Shown here: positions 7,158 through 12,763 of the stretch, piece by piece
How the letters are laid out: each line of letters starts with the position of its first letter
Numbering within the stretch: position 1 is the stretch's first letter
Origin: JACQID01 sp035290885
Lineage (GTDB): Archaea > Aenigmatarchaeota > Aenigmatarchaeia > GW2011-AR5
Direction of reading: 5' to 3'
Length of the DNA stretch: 14,039 bases
Assembly: GCA_035290885.1 (NCBI GenBank)
Contig: DATDTL010000007.1
Location: forward strand, 1 to 14,039
Translations under genes and position numbers: made by a program
The notes under the pieces: model-generated
Database searches by the model: none
The model's input: the letters and a program-made list of their open reading frames with translations, nothing else
Told to the model about the DNA's origin: nothing

Positions 7158-8957
7158 CTATGCACTGCTATTATTTCGCATGGCTTCCCTTAAAAGCTTC
7201 GTCACAACGCTTCCGTCGGCGCGGCCGCGAACTTTCCCCATTATCATGCCCATCAGGACGCTTTCCTTCTGCCCGGCATTGCCGCGGACAGTTTCCTGAA
7301 CAACGCCTCTTAGTTTCTTTTCGCCCATAGGCTCCAGCGCTTGGGCCATTTCTTCCGCGCTCTTGCCAGAGGCTATGCCTTCCAGAGCTTGGGCAACAGC
7401 GCTCTTCGGGATTCTTCCTGACGTCGCATAAGCAAAAACCTTCTCCAGCTCGTCCTCGGTTATCCTCTCCGCGTCAAGGCCCCGCCTCTTTATTTCTTTC
7501 AGCGTGGAAAGCAGGGTAGTTGCCAGAAGCACGGGGTCGGGCTTGAATTTTTCCATGAGATTTTCGTATAAATAATATTTTTCCGAGCACGCCATCTGAT
7601 GCGCCATGTCCTCGGGCATGAGCTTCTTCAACTGCGCTTCGCGCTCTTCAATTGTCTCGGGAACGTCAACGGCGATGCCGCTTATGACGCGAACCGGCAC
7701 GTCTGTCTCCGGATACATCCTTTCCGAGCCCGGCAACGGCCGAGTATATCTTGATCCGGCGCCGTCTGCCGCGCGCGTTTCCTTGGGTATGCCGACAAGG
7801 CAATGCCGCGCGCGTTCTGCAACCGCAGCAAGTGCTTTTTCCGGCGACTTTCCTGCGACTATGAAAATCACGTCCCGCTCGCCGGCATTAAGAAGCTTCT
7901 TCAGTTCTGCGAATTCTTTCCCGAGTTTGTATTTCTCCAGATCCTCGTCCGAGTGCGTTATGCCGTAACCGTATGCTGCGGCATAGCATGAGAGCTCCTT
8001 GCCGAGAGTTTTGTCGCCGCATTCCTTCTTCATGATGCCGGCAAATCCCGGAAGAACGGACGCAAGAACCCTGCCGCCCCCGGCCAATGTTTTTTTCACG
8101 AAAGATTCCGTATTGCGGAAAATATGAGTCACGTCCGTTGCTTTTCCGGACGCTTCCATCGCCCCTCTTTTGCGCAGTTCGCCCCTTATTTCAAGCAGCG
8201 AAGACTGCCTTGAAACTTCGTTCTTTACGGCCTCGGCAATCCTGTCCAGCTCCTGAAAGCCCTTTATCTCTATCCTTTCCCCGCCTTCTATGGAAACGTT
8301 GATATCCTGGCGGATGCTGCCTATTCCGCGGCGAACGTTCAGGCTGCGGAGCAGCGTGCCTATGACGGAGGCCGCTTCCATCGCCTCTTCGGGCGAATGC
8401 ATTTCCGGCTCGGTGGCTATCTCTACCAAGGGCACGCCAAGGCGATCCAGACGATATTCCGGCCTGCCTGTATGCATGTCCACGGAAGAATCTTCCTCGA
8501 GGCACACGGTTTGTATCCCTACATTGCCAAAGGAGGTCTTGACTTTCCCGCCCATCCCTATGAGGGCGGTGCGCTGGAAACCCGAAACTGCCGAGCCGTC
8601 GGCCACGGTCTTGCGCATCACATGGGCTTCCTCCACTGCAGAAGAGGAGAGAAGCTTGCACGCCTGCAGCGCTATCCGAAGCGCCTCGTCATTGATGCCC
8701 GAAGGAGGCTCCTCATCCAGTTCTACAAGGCATGTAGTCTCGTCGTTGAAGCTGTAAACGAATTCCCTTCCCTTGGTCATCTCGTACAAGGCCGCGGGAT
8801 CTATCTTCCCACCCTCGCCGGGCACGGCTCTTATGCGCCTTGTTATGCTGCGGGGAAACGAATCACTTTTCGCGACCGGGCAGAAGCAATATAGTTTTCT
8901 CGTGGTGTTCAACTGCTGGTGGACTTCAAGCCCGACCTTTGCCCCCAGATAATCCAT
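7158..8957 (-). CDS. gatE: Glutamyl-tRNA(Gln) amidotransferase subunit E
   Basis: 599 residues, close to the usual GatE length. GatE binds Glu-tRNA(Gln), phosphorylates the glutamyl group and transamidates it with ammonia from GatD, giving Gln-tRNA(Gln) for translation in the cytoplasm. Visible signatures: GLEVHQQLNT (9-18) and the KLYCFC segment of the GatB/GatE kinase core; RLGVPLVEIATEPEM and GSIRQDINVSI; a central insertion absent from GatB (about 270-410, the AspRS-like region of GatE); and a C-terminal helical YqeY-like tail (about 470-599) with SGRIPKSAVAQALE. ATG 8957 gives the expected N-terminus and has a TATA-like box 27 bp upstream with no Shine-Dalgarno site, consistent with a leaderless mRNA. 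Its partner gatD is nearby (10084-11403) but has a separate promoter. Confidence 0.97.
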   Translation of the reverse strand: MDYLGAKVGLEVHQQLNTTRKLYCFCPVAKSDSFPRSITRRIRAVPGEGGKIDPAALYEMTKGREFVYSFNDETTCLVELDEEPPSGINDEALRIALQACKLLSSSAVEEAHVMRKTVADGSAVSGFQRTALIGMGGKVKTSFGNVGIQTVCLEEDSSVDMHTGRPEYRLDRLGVPLVEIATEPEMHSPEEAMEAASVIGTLLRSLNVRRGIGSIRQDINVSIEGGERIEIKGFQELDRIAEAVKNEVSRQSSLLEIRGELRKRGAMEASGKATDVTHIFRNTESFVKKTLAGGGRVLASVLPGFAGIMKKECGDKTLGKELSCYAAAYGYGITHSDEDLEKYKLGKEFAELKKLLNAGERDVIFIVAGKSPEKALAAVAERARHCLVGIPKETRAADGAGSRYTRPLPGSERMYPETDVPVRVISGIAVDVPETIEEREAQLKKLMPEDMAHQMACSEKYYLYENLMEKFKPDPVLLATTLLSTLKEIKRRGLDAERITEDELEKVFAYATSGRIPKSAVAQALEGIASGKSAEEMAQALEPMGEKKLRGVVQETVRGNAGQKESVLMGMIMGKVRGRADGSVVTKLLREAMRNNSSA

Positions 8958-8978
8958 GAGAAAACCTATTCTGGAAAG

Positions 8979-8988
8979 TTAATATACC
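8979..8988 (-). promoter_or_regulatory. TATA-like box for gatE
   Basis: The minus strand reads GTATATTAAC here, centred about 27 bp upstream of the gatE ATG, with no Shine-Dalgarno site between. A leaderless promoter is inferred. Confidence 0.6.
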
Positions 8989-9005
8989 TTTGCGGCGATG
9001 CGATG

Positions 9006-9162
9006 ATATAGATAACTGCAAAAGTGGTTTGTTTAATAAGTGGTTCCTCGTCCCAACGGGTAGTGTTTCTGTGAACCTACACCATAACTGCTTGTGGTCT
9101 TAACTGACTTTTTAAACAAAGCCTGCAAAAGTTAGATGACGTATATTAGCAGTTATCTATAT
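9006..9162. repeat. Nested inverted-repeat region in the gatE upstream gap
   Basis: The gap 8958-9283 holds no convincing gene. Its main structure is a perfect 14-bp inverted repeat: ATATAGATAACTGC (9006-9019) and its reverse complement (9149-9162). Nested inside are TTTGTTTAA (9028-9036) / TTAAACAAA (9112-9120), and GTGGTTC (9040-9046) pairing with GAACCTAC around 9072-9079 with one bulge, enclosing CCC/GGG (9052-9060). ATAACTGC also occurs as a direct copy at 9084-9091, and CTGCAAAAGT occurs at 9016-9025 and 9123-9132. The span could be a structured RNA of about 157 nt, a decayed miniature inverted-repeat element, or a regulatory region for gatE. I cannot choose between these; no tRNA, 5S, SRP or RNase P motif is visible. 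Confidence 0.5.
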
Positions 9163-9166
9163 GCAG

Positions 9167-9200
9167 CTGCGTTATTTTATGTATAATCTAAGTAACGCAG
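9167..9200. repeat. Intergenic hairpin
   Basis: CTGCGTTA (9167-9174) and TAACGCAG (9193-9200) are perfect reverse complements. Counting one G-U pair, the stem reaches 11 bp around a 12-nt A/T-rich loop. It sits between the nested-repeat region and the repeat element at 9216. Confidence 0.6.
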
Positions 9201-9215
9201 ACATATATCATTGAC

Positions 9216-9271
9216 GTCCCGTGGGCAACGCTGCGGGCATAAAACATGAACATCACGCTATGCCCGAAAAA
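9216..9271 (-). repeat. Dispersed structured repeat, copy A (3' of the 80-residue gene)
   Basis: Read on the minus strand, this element starts 12 nt after the stop codon of the 9284-9526 gene with a T-run, then CGGGCATAGCGTG, the loop ATGTT, and a partly complementary arm ending TATGCCCG; CAGCGTTGCCC and CGGGAC follow. The outer 8 bp (9234-9241 / 9259-9266) pair perfectly and the inner part pairs with G-U pairs and one bulge. It aligns along its length with copy B (12557-12604), sharing TAGCGTGATG and a G[TC]AGCG[CT]TGCC block. Confidence 0.75.
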
Positions 9272-9283
9272 TTGGCAATATCG

Positions 9284-9526
9284 CTACGCTTCAACCATGA
9301 TGCGTTTCTTGTCAAGGGATTCCACGAACGCATCTTCCATGTGCTCTGCAAATCGCCAGTCTATGCTGCGATCCATGACATTAAGAATTTCCTTGAAGAA
9401 CATGCCTTTCCTGTAGTTGACGCCCTGTATTGAGAGCCTTACCGAATCAAGCGATTTTTGGAGCTCCTCTTCGGTGACGAAGAACGCGAACCCATGCATG
9501 AATTTCAGAAGCTGTTTTTCCGGCAT
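9284..9526 (-). CDS. Unknown small protein (80 residues), divergent from lrp
   Basis: An 80-residue soluble protein with a helical, charged look: TEEELQKSLDSVR, then a YRKGMFFKEILNVMDRSIDW stretch, then AEHMEDAFVESLDKKR. I see no signal peptide, membrane helix or known motif and do not recognise a family. Support for it being real: a TATA-like box 25 bp upstream of its ATG, balanced coding-like composition, divergent placement from the Lrp/AsnC gene with a shared 104-bp promoter region, and a structured repeat just past its stop. A divergent neighbour of an Lrp-family regulator is often its target, so this gene may be regulated by it (inference). Confidence 0.7.
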   Translation of the reverse strand: MPEKQLLKFMHGFAFFVTEEELQKSLDSVRLSIQGVNYRKGMFFKEILNVMDRSIDWRFAEHMEDAFVESLDKKRIMVEA

Positions 9527-9546
9527 ATCATATACTTGAATTCCGG

Positions 9547-9555
9547 GATATAAAA
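9547..9555 (-). promoter_or_regulatory. TATA-like box for the 80-residue gene
   Basis: The minus strand reads TTTTTATATCC across this stretch, centred 25 bp upstream of the ATG at 9526. No Shine-Dalgarno site; leaderless start inferred. Confidence 0.6.
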
Positions 9556-9598
9556 AATTCCTGTGTTTTTCCTGAATATTTATGCAATATGCGAACCG

Positions 9599-9607
9599 TT
9601 TTTAAAT
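9599..9607 (+). promoter_or_regulatory. TATA-like box for the Lrp/AsnC gene
   Basis: TTTTTAAAT centred 28 bp upstream of the ATG at 9631. Because the box lies downstream of the in-frame ATG at 9589, it argues for the 9631 start. Just downstream GGAA (9615-9618) and TTCC (9625-9628) form a small dyad over the expected transcription start, a possible autoregulatory site. Confidence 0.6.
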
Positions 9608-9630
9608 CCTTTTTGGAACACATATTCCAT

Positions 9631-10071
9631 ATGATAGACAAAAAGGACGAAAATATTCTTAATATTCTAAAAAATAACGCGAGGCTCAGCATGCAGGCGC
9701 TGTCCAAGAAGCTGGAGATGCCAACTACTACGATATATAACCGTGTTAAGAAGCTGGAAGCCGACGGCATAATAGAGAAATACACGATAAAAGTGAACGA
9801 GAGAAAAACCGGCAGGGCGATATCCGCATACATAGGCGTGGTATTCAACTACGACGAACTGAAGAAGAACAACATCACCCAGCACGAGATAGCGCGCCAG
9901 TGCAGGGAGAAGGAAAACGTGCAGATGGTGGACGTGATCACCGGCGGCAACGACATGATACTCAAATTAACCACGCGGGACGTGAACGAGCTTGACAAGT
10001 TCGTCACAGGCTATCTTCAAGGATTTCCGGGAGTGGAACGGACGCAGACGATGATAGTGCTGGGAGAATAA
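9631..10071 (+). CDS. Lrp/AsnC-family transcriptional regulator
   Basis: 146 residues from ATG 9631, a normal length for the family. Residues 1-55 are the winged helix-turn-helix: opening MIDKKDENILNILKNNARLS, recognition helix near MPTTTIYNRVKKLE (30-43), then DGIIEKYTI. Residues about 65-146 form the RAM/AsnC ligand and oligomerisation domain (SAYIGVVF, then TGGNDMILKLTTRD, then FPGVERTQTMIVLG). It should bind DNA as a dimer or octamer and respond to an amino acid or similar ligand, often repressing its own promoter. The in-frame ATG at 9589 would add 14 residues before the usual family start and precede the TATA-like box, so it is rejected. It is divergent from the 80-residue gene and convergent with gatD (12-bp gap). 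The ligand cannot be told from sequence. Confidence 0.93.
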   Translation: MIDKKDENILNILKNNARLSMQALSKKLEMPTTTIYNRVKKLEADGIIEKYTIKVNERKTGRAISAYIGVVFNYDELKKNNITQHEIARQCREKENVQMVDVITGGNDMILKLTTRDVNELDKFVTGYLQGFPGVERTQTMIVLGE

Positions 10072-10083
10072 CTGCTTCGTTGA

Positions 10084-11403
10084 TTAAATAAGGAACGTGT
10101 CGTCCTTTATGTTTTCAACAATTTCGCCGCAGAAATTCTCGAGCATTATCTCTTCAACCTGCTTTGGAAAGTTCGCCAGCGCCCAGCCAAGCTTAACGTA
10201 AGCGGCCTCTGGCGTCATTCTCAGCGGCACAATTCCTGCCTTCTGCAGGAGCTTGCCTGTCGAATAAACGTTCATGTTAACCCTGCCATAAGGGCATTGC
10301 GAAACCATGAAAATTTTTACGCCGCCGGCGCACATTTTCTCAATGGAATCCAGAAGCTTGGCGTGATGCTTCGTGAATTCGTCAAGAACCGAGACGGGCG
10401 CGTTTCCGAGCCCGGTTCCTTCCAATATAATCCCCGTATAGCCCTTGTAAAGCTCCAGCTCCCTGAAATTGAAGCCGGGCCTGATTTTCAGCAGCGTTAT
10501 CTTTTTCTCAAAGCCGTTCCTGAGAACCGGCTTTCTCTTCTTGTCCTTTCTCAGGTAATCGCTTCTCAGAATCTCCACGCTTCCGTTGTAATTGGCCTTG
10601 GCGTAAGGCTTGACATCCACTGGCCTGAACGCATCCCTTCTGGAAGTGTGCATTTTCTTCACGTTCACAGCAGGATTTATTATGCAGTAATTGTCGCTTG
10701 CGCTGCCGTGCATGCATATGCCAACGCCTGCAAAGTCGCTTTTCACCGCGAAGTTGACCGCGCATATTATGTTCATGGCAGCATCGCTGCTCCCCCTGTC
10801 CGCGGACCTTTGCGCGCCCACGAATATGACCGGCACCGGCAGGTTTTGGAGCATGAAAGACACTGCAGCCGCTGAATACGACATGGTATCCGTGCCGTGG
10901 AATATAATCACTCCGTCCGAGCCCTTTTCTATCTCCTCGCTTATCCTCCTCGCCATGACAACCCAGTGATCCGGCTCCATGTCCTCGGAAAGCATCTGGA
11001 AAAGCACGGATGCCCTGAAATTGGCCAAGTCCTTTATCTCCGGCACCGCGTTAGTGAGTTCTTCTGGCTCAAATGCCGGGAACGCCGAACCAGTCTTGTA
11101 GTCCACTTTAGAGGCGATTGTGCCGCCTGTGTGCAGTATTGAAATTACAGGCTTGGACGGGTCGTGAGCATGCTTTGGAGGCGGCTCGGGCTCTGCATTT
11201 TTCGCCTTCTTGACCACGGATATTTTTTCAGGGCGTATCCCGATGTCATAGCCGCTCTCCAGCTTCAGGCTTATCGTATCCGGGCTGCCGGAGTGCTTGG
11301 GCATAAGAAAGCCTTCGTATTTGCCGCCTCCTGCGCGGACGGCTATCCTGTCGCCGACCGAAGCTTTGCCTACCAGTTTCTTCGTTTTCGCAGAATAATC
11401 CAT
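10084..11403 (-). CDS. gatD: Glutamyl-tRNA(Gln) amidotransferase subunit D
   Basis: 439 residues. GatD is the asparaginase-type glutaminase that releases ammonia from an amide donor and channels it to GatE. An N-terminal small beta domain (about 10-70, with VGDRIAVRAGGGKYEGFLMP) is typical of GatD and absent from simple asparaginases. The asparaginase core follows: HTGGTIAS (91-98, nucleophile Thr in TGGT), HGTDTM (169-174) with the second Thr and Asp, and VKKMHTSRRDAF with the likely catalytic Lys250, completing the Thr-Thr-Asp-Lys set. All key residues are present. It overlaps the 3' end of the PLD-like gene by 34 bp, but its own TATA-like box lies inside that gene, 27 bp upstream of ATG 11403, so independent transcription is likely. 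It is separated from gatE by the divergent pair. Confidence 0.96.
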   Translation of the reverse strand: MDYSAKTKKLVGKASVGDRIAVRAGGGKYEGFLMPKHSGSPDTISLKLESGYDIGIRPEKISVVKKAKNAEPEPPPKHAHDPSKPVISILHTGGTIASKVDYKTGSAFPAFEPEELTNAVPEIKDLANFRASVLFQMLSEDMEPDHWVVMARRISEEIEKGSDGVIIFHGTDTMSYSAAAVSFMLQNLPVPVIFVGAQRSADRGSSDAAMNIICAVNFAVKSDFAGVGICMHGSASDNYCIINPAVNVKKMHTSRRDAFRPVDVKPYAKANYNGSVEILRSDYLRKDKKRKPVLRNGFEKKITLLKIRPGFNFRELELYKGYTGIILEGTGLGNAPVSVLDEFTKHHAKLLDSIEKMCAGGVKIFMVSQCPYGRVNMNVYSTGKLLQKAGIVPLRMTPEAAYVKLGWALANFPKQVEEIMLENFCGEIVENIKDDTFLI

Positions 11404-12428
11404 AGCTTAACTATGCCAAGAGAGAATATAAAAACCGCAGCACCTGCGAGCGGGAATTCGCCTCTTTGCCAGTCTTCGTTGAAGCGCGCAACGAAGTATT
11501 CCGCTGCCGGACCGGTGATGATGACGCCCACTTCGCGGTTCTTCTCCGCCGAATTCTCGTTCCAGTTTATGCTTGAGACAAGCGCCGCGTTGTCGGCAAT
11601 GGCGCCCTTGTTGTGGATTTCAAAGTCCGATATCTTGGATGCAATGCCGAGCGACTTCAGGTATTCGTCGGTATAATAATTGCTGTTCCTATCGCTCCTG
11701 TCAACGTTGAACCATGAGCCGTCCATCATTACTTTCTTTCCGGCGGAAGAGCGCTCTATTTCTTCCAAAAACGGGTTCTTCCGATCGCCCCATTTCCTGT
11801 ATATGTAGGCCTGCTCTATCCAGAGCCTTTCTTTTGCAGGCGAAAGAAAAGAAATTATATCTTGAGTTGCGCCTGGTGCCGTTACTAACTGCACAGTGCC
11901 GTCATATGACGGCAGCGCCGCCGGCGCGAAAGAACTTTCCTGCAAGGTATAATTTGCATGGCACTTGAAAGGCACGGCATGCCCGGAGTCTTCACGGAAT
12001 ACAGCAGAAAGATTGGCGGCTATGCCATTGTCCTCTATTATCACGCCCCAGCCGCGCGCCGCGAACGAGCCGAAGTTCTCGGACATTATCAGGGACCTGT
12101 TGCCTGCTACTGCATACTTCGCGTGCATAAACCTTTGCGAGCCGTCATAGAGCAGCACGGCCGCGCCGCTGTCCTGCAGGAAGCAAAGCGCAGAAGTATC
12201 GGGAAACCCGCCTGCCGGGCTCTTCTCCACGAGCACGGTGGCGTTTTTGCCGGCGAGCGCCACCGCTATTGCAGCGTCAGTGAATGTATATACGGCTATC
12301 ATGGGCGATTCACTTTCCCGTAAAAAACCTGCTACTGCGCCTTCCATGTTTTCCGGGGAAGAAAACGGGGTTATGACGGCAGCGAAAGACGCATGGATAA
12401 GAAAGATTATTCCTATCGCGGCTTTCAT
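11370..12428 (-). CDS. Membrane-anchored extracellular phospholipase-D-like protein
   Basis: 352 residues. Residues 1-17 form a signal peptide, and a helix at about 328-347 followed by LRKRRNW is a stop-transfer anchor, so the catalytic part should face outside. Two PLD-type half domains are visible. The first has HAKYAVAG (His102, Lys104) with a downstream SEN, but Gly109 stands where the HxKx4D motif has Asp. The second has HNKGAIAD (His272, Lys274, Asp279) with SSINWNENS downstream, a full motif. PLD-superfamily enzymes use paired HKD motifs on phosphodiesters (phospholipids or nucleic acids); the second His/Lys pair and the first His/Lys pair may still suffice. The substrate is unknown, and surface nuclease or lipase roles are both possible. 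It has its own promoter region with a palindrome upstream, and gatD starts within its end. Confidence 0.88.
   Translation of the reverse strand: MKAAIGIIFLIHASFAAVITPFSSPENMEGAVAGFLRESESPMIAVYTFTDAAIAVALAGKNATVLVEKSPAGGFPDTSALCFLQDSGAAVLLYDGSQRFMHAKYAVAGNRSLIMSENFGSFAARGWGVIIEDNGIAANLSAVFREDSGHAVPFKCHANYTLQESSFAPAALPSYDGTVQLVTAPGATQDIISFLSPAKERLWIEQAYIYRKWGDRKNPFLEEIERSSAGKKVMMDGSWFNVDRSDRNSNYYTDEYLKSLGIASKISDFEIHNKGAIADNAALVSSINWNENSAEKNREVGVIITGPAAEYFVARFNEDWQRGEFPLAGAAVFIFSLGIVKLWIILRKRRNW
11426..11434 (-). promoter_or_regulatory. TATA-like box for gatD inside the PLD-like gene
   Basis: The minus strand reads TTTTTATAT, centred 27 bp upstream of the gatD ATG at 11403 and within the coding end of the upstream gene (it falls in the anchor helix/tail codons). 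No Shine-Dalgarno site precedes gatD. Confidence 0.55.
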
Positions 12429-12432
12429 GAAG

Positions 12433-12455
12433 TAAGTTGTCTACAGCAACTTAAG
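12433..12455 (-). promoter_or_regulatory. Promoter region of the PLD-like gene with inverted repeat
   Basis: A TATA-like CTTAAG (12450-12455) is centred 25 bp upstream of ATG 12428. TAAGTTG (12433-12439) and CAACTTA (12447-12453) form a 7-bp inverted repeat spanning the stretch between this box and the start, a possible operator. Confidence 0.45.
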
Positions 12456-12469
12456 AATTCAGGCTATCC

Positions 12470-12483
12470 TAACGATATCGTTA
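12470..12483. promoter_or_regulatory. 14-bp perfect palindrome upstream of the PLD-like gene
   Basis: TAACGATATCGTTA is its own reverse complement and lies about 24 bp upstream of the TATA-like box at 12450. The location suits a binding site for a dimeric regulator. It sits inside a wider inverted repeat, GGCTATCC (12462-12469) / GGATAGCC (12525-12532), that also encloses repeat copy C. Confidence 0.5.
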
Positions 12484-12491
12484 ATTTCCTA

Positions 12492-12526
12492 CTCCCGGCA
12501 GCGCTACGGTAGCATGAACATTTTGG
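12492..12526 (-). repeat. Dispersed structured repeat, partial copy C
   Basis: On the minus strand it reads AATGTTCATGCTACC followed by GTAGCGCTGCCGGGAG. The block at 12492-12509 is identical over 18 bp to copy B (12557-12574), and ATGTTCATG is shared with copy A. The 5' arm of the hairpin seen in A and B is missing, so this is a truncated or decayed copy in tandem with B. Confidence 0.7.
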
Positions 12527-12544
12527 ATAGCCAGACGCTCTTAT

Positions 12545-12614
12545 ATACCGTCGCGCCTCCCGGCAGCGCTACGGGTTAGCGTGAGCATCACGCTATACCC
12601 AAAAGTTACGGTAT
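12545..12614 (-). repeat. Dispersed structured repeat, copy B (3' of the 37-residue gene)
   Basis: The core is 12557-12604. On the minus strand GGGTATAGCGTG, loop ATGCT, and CACGCTAACCC form an 11-bp stem with one bulged base (12573-12600), followed by GTAGCGCTGCC and GGGAG. Outer arms ATACCGT (12545-12551) and ACGGTAT (12608-12614) enclose the core. It begins about 10 nt after the stop codon of the 37-residue gene, and the outer arm touches that stop codon. Confidence 0.78.
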
Positions 12615-12727
12615 CAACCTTCTGGCTTGCCTTTGGCGAGATCATCTTCCGCCCGCCTGATGGATTCCATATCGTCCTTGTCAAGAGCCATATCCGGGTT
12701 TTTGTTGTGTAACTTTTTGGGCGGCAT
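12614..12727 (-). CDS. Small charged protein downstream of mscS (37 residues)
   Basis: An ATG at 12727 opens a 37-codon frame ending TGA. The product starts MPPKKLHNKNPDMALDKDD and continues MESIRRAEDDLAKGKPEG. It is highly charged with one probable amphipathic helix, and its composition looks like real protein rather than chance. It starts 36 bp after the mscS stop on the same strand with a weak Shine-Dalgarno-like GTGAG 5 nt before the ATG and no good TATA-like box, so co-transcription with mscS is likely. The ESIRRAEDDLAKGK segment faintly recalls the ends of small antitoxin-type proteins, but no toxin gene is adjacent and no such role is claimed. It could be an orphan small protein or a remnant. 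Confidence 0.6.
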   Translation of the reverse strand: MPPKKLHNKNPDMALDKDDMESIRRAEDDLAKGKPEG

Positions 12728-12763
12728 GTTTACTCACGCTTGATTATTCTTTCCTGTTGGCAA

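Noticed and set aside
8087..8894. Several long open frames on the plus strand and in other frames across gatE
   Set aside because: They are shadows of the gatE coding strand; gatE motifs are continuous through the region and these frames have no recognisable motifs or promoters.
9006..9162. A tRNA, 5S, SRP or RNase P RNA gene in the gatE upstream gap
   Set aside because: The TpsiC-arm sequence and the conserved SRP and RNase P core motifs are not visible; C/D-box-like fragments (GATGATA, CTGA) are imperfect and too far apart.
9135..9182. A 15-codon ATG frame encoding a hydrophobic peptide
   Set aside because: Too short, with no Shine-Dalgarno site or promoter, and it falls across the inverted-repeat arms, so chance is the simpler explanation.
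9589..9630. ATG at 9589 as the start of the Lrp/AsnC gene
   Set aside because: It would place the TATA-like box inside the coding region and adds 14 residues before the usual family N-terminus; ATG 9631 fits both promoter and family.
10297..11676. Long plus-strand frames opposite gatD and the PLD-like gene
   Set aside because: Antisense shadows of genes with clear family motifs; composition is Arg/His/Cys-rich as expected for antisense frames.
9216..12604. CRISPR array or insertion-sequence ends as an explanation for the repeats
   Set aside because: The copies are few, imperfect, not evenly spaced and placed after genes; no transposase or cas gene is present in the window.
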